A DNA stretch of 13,001 bases from Flavobacteriales bacterium (lineage in GTDB: Bacteria; Bacteroidota; Bacteroidia; Flavobacteriales_D; Cryomorphaceae): contig JAIVHQ010000227.1 in NCBI GenBank assembly GCA_020200995.1, positions 1-13,001 of the forward strand, written 5' to 3'. Below the pieces are notes generated by a model. It was not told where the DNA came from. It did no database searches and worked only from the letters and a program-made list of their open reading frames with translations. Shown here one piece after another: positions 8,740 to 13,001 of the stretch; the stretch's first letter is position 1; every line of letters starts with the position of its first letter. The position numbers were made by a program, and so were the translations under genes.

Positions 8740-8920
8740 GGCAACCTTTGAGAAAGAGCGGGAGATTCAACCGCGAATTTTTGAACAGGCGAGCGGATGG
8801 CCGGGATGAATCCTGTCCTGATGGTGCGTAGGGATGATTGCGTAAAGAAACGAAGCTGCCATCAACCCTCTCAACCCTTACTTGAAAACTCCCCGATACC
8901 CCCATCCCGCAAATTCCTGC

Positions 8921-8928
8921 TATTTTTG
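8921..8928 (+). promoter_or_regulatory. Putative Bacteroidetes -7 box for the GH92 gene
   Basis: TATTTTTG matches TAnnTTTG exactly and lies 15 bases before the ATG at 8944, which would give a very short leader. It supports 8944 rather than 8797 as the start, because a start at 8797 would put this box inside the coding region. No convincing -33 TTG lies at the right distance. Confidence 0.42.
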
Positions 8929-8943
8929 ACAAAAAGCCGGCCC

Positions 8944-11184
8944 ATGCGATTCACCTTCTTATTGTGTACCTGTCTGCTCACCACCGCCTGCACCGAGACC
9001 GAACTTTTTGAGCAAGCTCCCATCCACTGTGTTGATCCGTTTGTAGGAACGGGCGGACACGGCCACACCTACCCCGGTGCAGCGCTTCCCTTTGGAATGG
9101 TGCAGCTTAGCCCCGACACCCGCCTCGACGGATGGGACGGGTGCAGCGGTTACCACTTCAGCGATGATGTGATCTACGGCTTCAGCCACACCCACCTGAG
9201 CGGCACGGGGGTGAGCGATTACGGCGACATCCTCTTCATGCCGGCCCGCGGCGAGGTGAATTTCAACAACGGCCACGAATCCGGCCCAGATGATGGATAC
9301 GGCTCCCGGTTCAGGAAATCAAAAGAAAACGCGACCCCGGGCTTTTACACCGTTTACCTCGAAGATCCCGAAATCGAGGTGGAACTCACGGCCTCGCTGC
9401 GTGCGGGGGTACAACGCTACACTTCGGCGCACGGGAACTTTCACGTTATCGTTGATTTGGAACACCGCGACGAACTGCTCGATCACGGACTGAACTTGAG
9501 CTCCGACGGCGAATTGACCGGCTTTCGGATTTCGCGGAGCTGGGCGAAGCGGCAGCACGTGTACTTCGCCACCCAATTCTCCCGCCCCGTAAAGAGGATC
9601 GAATATTTCCCCCCCGAAAATCCGACAAAAGCAGCCCTGCATTTTGAATCGGCGTATGAGCTCACCATAAAAACAGGCATCTCTGCCGTGTCGGCAAAAA
9701 ATGCCAAGGCCAACCGGGAGGCTGAAGTGTTCGGACACGATTTTACCGAGGTTCACAAGCGGGCTCGGAAGCAGTGGATCGAGCAGCTCGGAAAAATCGA
9801 AGTCACCGGAGGAAAGCCTGGTGCACGAAAGGTATTTTACACGGCACTCTACCACACCATGCTCGCACCCAACATCTTCAATGATATAAACGGCGAATAC
9901 CGCGGAATAGATGGGAAAGTGCACCGCGCGGACCACAACGTGTACACCGTGTTCTCACTGTGGGATACTTTTCGGGCCCTACATCCGCTTTTTCACATCA
10001 TCGAACGCGAGCGAACCGAAGATTTTCTGAAAACTTTTCTCCTCCACTTTGAGCAGGGCGGGCGGCTCCCCGTGTGGGAACTCGCCGGCAATGAGACCGA
10101 CTGCATGATAGGTTACCACAGCATTCCCGTAATCGCGGACGCATATGCAAAAGGCATTCGTGGATTTGACACCGAGCGCATGCTCAAAGCGATGATATCG
10201 GCGGCAGAAGAAGATCATTTCGGGCTGGCCGCTTACCGCAAATACGGTTTCATCCCGGCCTCCGAAGAGCCCGAGAGCGTGAGCAAAACCCTTGAGTACG
10301 CCTATGATGATGCATGCATTGCCGCATTTGCCGCCATGATCGGCGACAGCGCCGTGCACCGGGAATACTCAGAACGGGCCCAACACTACCGAAACCTGTT
10401 TGACCCCAAAACGAAGTTCTTCAGGGCCCGGATGAACGGAGGCTGGTTTTCGCCCTTCGATCCCGCCGAGGTAAACTTCAATTACACCGAAGCCAATGCC
10501 TGGCAATACTCGGCGTTTGTGCCGCACGACATCGAAGGGCTCGCCAAATTGCACGGTGGTTACGAAGCACTTGAAGAACATCTCGACCGCATGTTTTCGG
10601 CATCGAGTAAAATGGCGGGCAGAGAACAGGCCGACATCACCGGCCTCATCGGCCAATACGCCCACGGCAACGAGCCGAGTCACCACATGGCCTACCTCTA
10701 CAACTATACAGGCTCGCCATGGAAGACCCAGGAAATGGTGGCCCGAATTGCAGATGAGCTCTACAGCACCGATCCCGACGGCCTGAGCGGCAATGAAGAC
10801 TGCGGGCAGATGAGCGCCTGGTATGTGCTGAGCGCGATGGGCTTTTACCCTGTAAATCCCGGTTCGGATGAGTATGCCATCGGCACCCCGCTTTTTGACC
10901 AAACCATCATCCGTTTGGAAAACGGAAAGACCTTCACGATCACCGCTTCGAATGGAGTGAAGACCGGGCCCTACATCCGATCGGCCACGCTCAACGAAGG
11001 CAATTATCCGAACTCCTACATCCGCCACGGAGATATAGCCGCCGGCGGAAGCCTAATATTTAAGGCGATCGATCGAGCTCGGGAGCACTTACGCCCCGGC
11101 CTACTCAGCGGGAGGCGACAATGCCCTGATAGACCGACAGCGCGGAGGCAAAAACTTCCGCACCGGGCGTTGGCAGGGATTTGA
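8944..11184 (+). CDS. GH92 alpha-mannosidase lipoprotein, frame-broken after the catalytic domain
   Basis: GH92 enzymes are calcium-dependent exo-alpha-mannosidases that trim mannose from N-glycans and mannans. The N-terminus MRFTFLLCTCLLTTAC is a lipoprotein signal with Cys16 as the likely lipidated residue, though Thr at -3 is a weak lipobox, so it is probably an outer-membrane lipoprotein. Family signatures run from VDPFVGTGGHGHTYPGAALP near the N-terminus through GWDGCSGYHF (Trp64), WELAGNETDCMIGYHS (about 378-393) and NYTEANAWQY, whose Glu516 fits the catalytic acid. They continue with HGNEPSHH (574-581) and GNEDCGQMSAWYVLS (616-630), whose Asp619 fits the catalytic base. The catalytic domain ends at about SLIFKA (708). 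After Ile709 the frame shifts, adding 37 unrelated Arg-rich residues before TGA at 11182. The intact gene would be 858 residues and end with the discoidin domain at 11524. No SusC/SusD genes adjoin it. Confidence 0.92.
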   Translation: MRFTFLLCTCLLTTACTETELFEQAPIHCVDPFVGTGGHGHTYPGAALPFGMVQLSPDTRLDGWDGCSGYHFSDDVIYGFSHTHLSGTGVSDYGDILFMPARGEVNFNNGHESGPDDGYGSRFRKSKENATPGFYTVYLEDPEIEVELTASLRAGVQRYTSAHGNFHVIVDLEHRDELLDHGLNLSSDGELTGFRISRSWAKRQHVYFATQFSRPVKRIEYFPPENPTKAALHFESAYELTIKTGISAVSAKNAKANREAEVFGHDFTEVHKRARKQWIEQLGKIEVTGGKPGARKVFYTALYHTMLAPNIFNDINGEYRGIDGKVHRADHNVYTVFSLWDTFRALHPLFHIIERERTEDFLKTFLLHFEQGGRLPVWELAGNETDCMIGYHSIPVIADAYAKGIRGFDTERMLKAMISAAEEDHFGLAAYRKYGFIPASEEPESVSKTLEYAYDDACIAAFAAMIGDSAVHREYSERAQHYRNLFDPKTKFFRARMNGGWFSPFDPAEVNFNYTEANAWQYSAFVPHDIEGLAKLHGGYEALEEHLDRMFSASSKMAGREQADITGLIGQYAHGNEPSHHMAYLYNYTGSPWKTQEMVARIADELYSTDPDGLSGNEDCGQMSAWYVLSAMGFYPVNPGSDEYAIGTPLFDQTIIRLENGKTFTITASNGVKTGPYIRSATLNEGNYPNSYIRHGDIAAGGSLIFKAIDRAREHLRPGLLSGRRQCPDRPTARRQKLPHRALAGI
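11067..11074 (+). repeat. Tandem GATCGATC at the GH92 frame break
   Basis: Two adjacent GATC copies (11067-11070, 11071-11074) lie exactly where the catalytic-domain frame and the discoidin-domain frame meet. Deleting one copy gives AAG GCG ATC GAG CTC GGG AGC, reading KAIELGS, and joins both parts without a stop. The extra four bases therefore account fully for the frameshift. Confidence 0.85.
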
Positions 11185-11524
11185 AGGCCAAGACCTAATC
11201 GCAATGGTGGACCTCGGCGAATTGAGCACACCCGAAAAGATCGGCATCGGCTTTTTGCAGGACATCAAAAGCTGGATTTGGATGCCGAAACGCGTGCGCT
11301 TTGAGATTTCAGCAGACGGTGAAACATGGAAACACACGGGAACCGTAAAAACCACCGTGCCGCGAAAACGGGAAGGCGCAGTAATTAAAGAATTCGAGGT
11401 TGTAAACGCTGATGAATTGAGGTACGTGAGAATCATGGCTGCCAATGCGGGCCCATGCCCCGAGTGGCACCCCGGAAGCGGCGGAAAATCATGGCTCTTT
11501 GCAGATGAAATCTATGTAGAGTAA
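11075..11524 (+). pseudogene. Out-of-frame F5/8 type C (discoidin-like) C-terminal domain of the GH92 gene
   Basis: From 11075 a second frame reads ELGSTYAPAYSAGGDNALID and continues with GRWQGFEGQDLIAMVDLGE, then a beta-sandwich-like stretch (KRVRFEISADGETWKHTG, ELRYVRIMAAN) ending in WLFADEIYVE and TAA at 11522-11524. This is the usual sequence of the discoidin/CBM32-like domain that follows Bacteroidetes glycoside hydrolases such as GH20 and GH92, where it binds glycans. About 149 residues remain open. There is no start codon or promoter of its own; the first Met (11204) is inside the domain, so as sequenced it should not be made. It is either a sequencing error in an intact gene or a recent genuine break that leaves the catalytic part untouched. 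Confidence 0.8.
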
Positions 11525-11543
11525 GCTGATTGGCGGCAACGTA

Positions 11544-12197
11544 TTACTCGCCTGAAAGCAATGCCAACGCGACTATGATGTTTACCCCCAAGCCAATCAA
11601 CCAGTTGTTCCATACAGCCTTGTTTTTCCTTTTTCGGGCAGCCTCAGTGTATCCGGCGCGGTAGTCGTAATTATCCCAGAGATCGCGGTTCGGGTAGTTG
11701 AGGTTGTGGTCTTTGGGCGGAACCGAAGATGTGGCGGCAGCCGGAATCAAGCCGAGCAGAGGTGATGCGAGGCTCGTAAGCAGCACACCTGTGCCCGCCC
11801 CCTTATACTTTGTATAGTAGGCTTGGGAATCTTTCCTTCCCTGTACATAGTATTCATTCTTTGTAGCCGGGTTCATTTCAGACCCCTGCGCCGGTCCGTA
11901 GTCCACCACATCGCGATCTGAATTGCGAATAAGTGGATTGCCGTAATCGACAAGGGTTCCGTCTTCGTAGAGAATTCGTCTCAATTTGAAACCGCGAATG
12001 GAATACACAGGACCGTCCGGATCGTCATAGAGCTTGAACTCCACTTCGTCGTCATCGGCGCTGATTACGTCGACCAAAACGTTTGTACCGTTGGTTTTGT
12101 ACAAGACATCCTGGGTAAATCCCTGTGAGGGTGTGAAAATGGATAAAAAGAAAATGAAGGAAATTACGAAGAAAATCAATTTTAAGCTGAAGTTCAT
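11544..12197 (-). CDS. Exported or inner-membrane protein, conserved Bacteroidetes family, function unknown
   Basis: The product has 217 residues. The N-terminus (1-29) is a long hydrophobic signal sequence, with possible cleavage near GFTQ. Residues about 31-85 form a small beta-rich domain (LYKTNGTNVLVDVISADDDE, GPVYSIRGFKLRRILYEDGT) of a type seen in many Bacteroidetes proteins, where a short strand block senses or displays and ends in a YxxG-type turn. Residues 133-154 are hydrophobic (GAGTGVLLTSLASPLLGLIP), then a conserved-looking PPKDHNLNYPNRDLWDN, GYTEAARKRKNKAVW and a second hydrophobic helix at about 195-214. I recognise the family pattern but know of no assigned function. It converges on the mannosidase gene, with 19 bases between the stops and no obvious terminator, and is divergent from the PiT-like gene. 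Confidence 0.88.
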   Translation of the reverse strand: MNFSLKLIFFVISFIFFLSIFTPSQGFTQDVLYKTNGTNVLVDVISADDDEVEFKLYDDPDGPVYSIRGFKLRRILYEDGTLVDYGNPLIRNSDRDVVDYGPAQGSEMNPATKNEYYVQGRKDSQAYYTKYKGAGTGVLLTSLASPLLGLIPAAATSSVPPKDHNLNYPNRDLWDNYDYRAGYTEAARKRKNKAVWNNWLIGLGVNIIVALALLSGE

Positions 12198-12292
12198 CTG
12201 CCCGGGGTCTAAAATTTTTAATTCAGTCGGCTGCTCTCATGCAAACCGAGAACGCCTGACAGCACACCTTTTGCTTACCGAAGTTAGTATAG

Positions 12293-12308
12293 TTTTAAAA
12301 TTTTAAAA
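12293..12308. repeat. AT palindrome, TTTTAAAA twice
   Basis: Two head-to-tail copies of the self-complementary octamer TTTTAAAA form one 16-base palindrome. It sits near the middle of a divergent promoter region and could be an UP-like or bendable element serving both sides. No protein site is recognised. Confidence 0.5.
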
Positions 12309-12334
12309 TCACTCACCTAAATCAGTGGCCACCG

Positions 12335-12352
12335 TCTTAATGTAATCTTAAC
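12335..12352 (+). promoter_or_regulatory. Possible response-regulator site: direct repeat with 11-bp period
   Basis: The sequence TCTTAATGTAATCTTAAC contains TCTTAA at 12335-12340 and 12346-12351, one helical turn apart; read as TTAATG-N5-TTAACA it resembles the TTAACA-N5-TTAACA layout bound by PhoP-type regulators in Bacillus. It lies about 70-85 bases before the PiT-like gene. The match is partial and such short repeats arise by chance, so this is only a candidate. Confidence 0.22.
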
Positions 12353-12406
12353 ACTGAAATCGAATTTCGGGCCCTGCGGGAATTGTTTTATTGAATCATT
12401 CCTTCA

Positions 12407-12414
12407 TATCTTCG
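12407..12414 (+). promoter_or_regulatory. Putative -7 box of the PiT-like gene
   Basis: TATCTTCG differs from TAnnTTTG at one base, and a TTG at 12383-12385 lies 21 bases upstream, close to the expected -33 spacing. The start codon at 12422 would follow with almost no leader. This is a weak call. Confidence 0.3.
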
Positions 12415-12421
12415 CCGCCAC

Positions 12422-13001
12422 ATGAAGCCGGTACCCCATACGGACAGAAACAAGCTGTACCTCAACGTATTTGACTTTTTCGCAAAGGAAAGGCTTTTTT
12501 TAATTGTGGTCCTTGCAGGGCTGCTTCTCGCCGAGGTGATGGTGGGTTTCGGGGAGTCGGCCATGTGGTTGGGCTTTTTCTTTGCCGCTTATGCTGCAGT
12601 GGCCAATGACAGCATCCAATCGATCGGCACCTTCATAGAAAGTAACAAGGACAAGAAGTGGTGGGTTCTTTGGCTTTTCATAGGTGGAATATTCATCGCC
12701 GTGGTAAGCTTCAGTTGGTTTTATTTTGAGGGCGACGTCACTTATCAGCGCCTGGGCACAGATGCCACCACGAAGTACCCGCACCCCGCATCCGACGGAA
12801 GAAACTTCAGCTATTTTCAACTTATCGCTCCGCTCATCCTACTGATTCTTACAAGGCTGCGGATGCCTGTATCCACCACCTTCCTTCTGCTCAGCGTGTT
12901 CAGCGCCGACTCATCAGGCATCACAAGCGTTGTGTTTAAGAGTGTTTCGGGCTATGCCATGGCCTTTGTGATCTCGTTTGTGATTTGGTACGGGATGTAC
13001 A
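12422..13001 (+). CDS. PiT-like integral membrane protein (phosphate-permease related), 3' end outside window
   Basis: Translation from ATG 12422 runs open for 193 codons to the window edge. At least four hydrophobic segments are visible (about 24-40, 47-61, 81-100, 131-143) with another at the end (174-192). The sequence AVANDSIQSIGTF (59-71) places Ala-Asn-Asp at the end of a membrane segment, and RMPVSTTFLLLS (147-158) follows later. PiT (PF01384) phosphate permeases carry GANDxxN and PVSTTH signatures in the same order within each half-repeat, so this looks like one PiT-type half, with the His after STT replaced by Phe and the second Asn of GANDxxN changed. Substrate is therefore uncertain: phosphate or another anion by inference. 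It is probably a Bacteroidetes-specific branch. The start is supported by the weak promoter box immediately upstream and by the lack of any earlier in-frame candidate that I noticed. Confidence 0.75.
   Translation, partial: MKPVPHTDRNKLYLNVFDFFAKERLFLIVVLAGLLLAEVMVGFGESAMWLGFFFAAYAAVANDSIQSIGTFIESNKDKKWWVLWLFIGGIFIAVVSFSWFYFEGDVTYQRLGTDATTKYPHPASDGRNFSYFQLIAPLILLILTRLRMPVSTTFLLLSVFSADSSGITSVVFKSVSGYAMAFVISFVIWYGMY

Larger units (their letters stand above)
8697..8943. other. Divergent intergenic region between tpiA and the GH92 gene
   Basis: This 247-base stretch separates tpiA (leftward) from the mannosidase lipoprotein gene (rightward). It holds one TAnnTTTG-type box on each strand (8732-8739 minus, 8921-8928 plus). 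An open frame continues upstream of the mannosidase from 8797, but it encodes a Pro/Ser/Arg-rich stretch ahead of the signal peptide and is unlikely to be translated. I see no small gene, strong hairpin or operator in the middle part. Confidence 0.6.
12198..12421. other. Divergent, AT-rich intergenic region
   Basis: This 224-base region lies between two divergent genes. It contains a 16-base perfect palindrome of two TTTTAAAA units (12293-12308), a TAACTTCG box on the minus strand (12279-12286) that is one base from TAnnTTTG and could serve the leftward gene, a pair of TTAA-type direct repeats 11 bases apart (12335-12352), and a small inverted repeat GAAAT-CGA-ATTTC near 12356-12368. I see no coding sequence in it. 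Confidence 0.55.

Noticed and set aside
8797..8943. Upstream extension of the GH92 frame to a Met at 8797
   Set aside because: It would bury the lipoprotein signal peptide 50 residues inside the protein, the added residues look random, and an exact TAnnTTTG box lies within it at 8921.
11060..11190. Programmed ribosomal frameshift in the GH92 gene
   Set aside because: No slippery run or downstream structure is evident; a simple GATC duplication explains the break fully.
11525..11543. A bidirectional terminator between the convergent genes
   Set aside because: The 19-base gap has no inverted repeat with a T-run, so no terminator can be supported.
12500..12820. Minus-strand open frame of 106 codons
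   Set aside because: It is antisense to the PiT-like gene, whose hydrophobic segments and motifs are coherent on the plus strand.

Overview
The window looks like chromosomal DNA of a marine-type Bacteroidota, most likely Flavobacteriales. The signs are Bacteroidetes-type -7 promoter boxes (TAnnTTTG) instead of sigma70 boxes, no clear Shine-Dalgarno sequences, a TPR/PD40 envelope protein of the gliding/type IX secretion kind, a GH92 lipoprotein, and three families typical of this phylum. I see no mobile element, phage gene, RNA gene or CRISPR array.

Bases 1-8696 are one leftward gene train read on the minus strand: tpiA (8696-7935), prmA (7938-7102), a 1482-residue exported protein of unknown function (7105-2657), and then, after 81 bases, a large TPR + PD40 + carboxypeptidase-regulatory-like + coiled-coil protein that runs off the left edge (2575-1). 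The first three genes overlap by four bases at each junction (TTGA, ATGA), so they are probably translationally coupled. Housekeeping genes (triose-phosphate isomerase, ribosomal protein L11 methyltransferase) are thus joined to envelope genes.

Bases 8697-8943 separate tpiA from a divergent rightward gene. Each side carries an exact TAnnTTTG box. The rightward gene (8944-11524) encodes a GH92 alpha-mannosidase lipoprotein whose C-terminal discoidin-like (F5/8 type C) domain is out of frame. The break coincides with a tandem GATCGATC at 11067-11074, and removing one GATC restores a single 858-residue frame.

Bases 11544-12197 (minus strand) hold a 217-residue exported or membrane protein of a conserved Bacteroidetes family. 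It converges on the mannosidase and is divergent from a rightward, right-truncated integral membrane protein (12422 onward). That protein shows the AND and PVSTT signatures of PiT-family phosphate transporters, and its upstream region carries a TTAA-type direct repeat with an 11-bp period.

The main points of interest are the GATC-duplication frameshift, a PorE-like protein in which a long coiled coil stands where OmpA would be expected, and the giant exported protein with an embedded winged-helix-like stretch. No complete new defence or metabolic system is evident.
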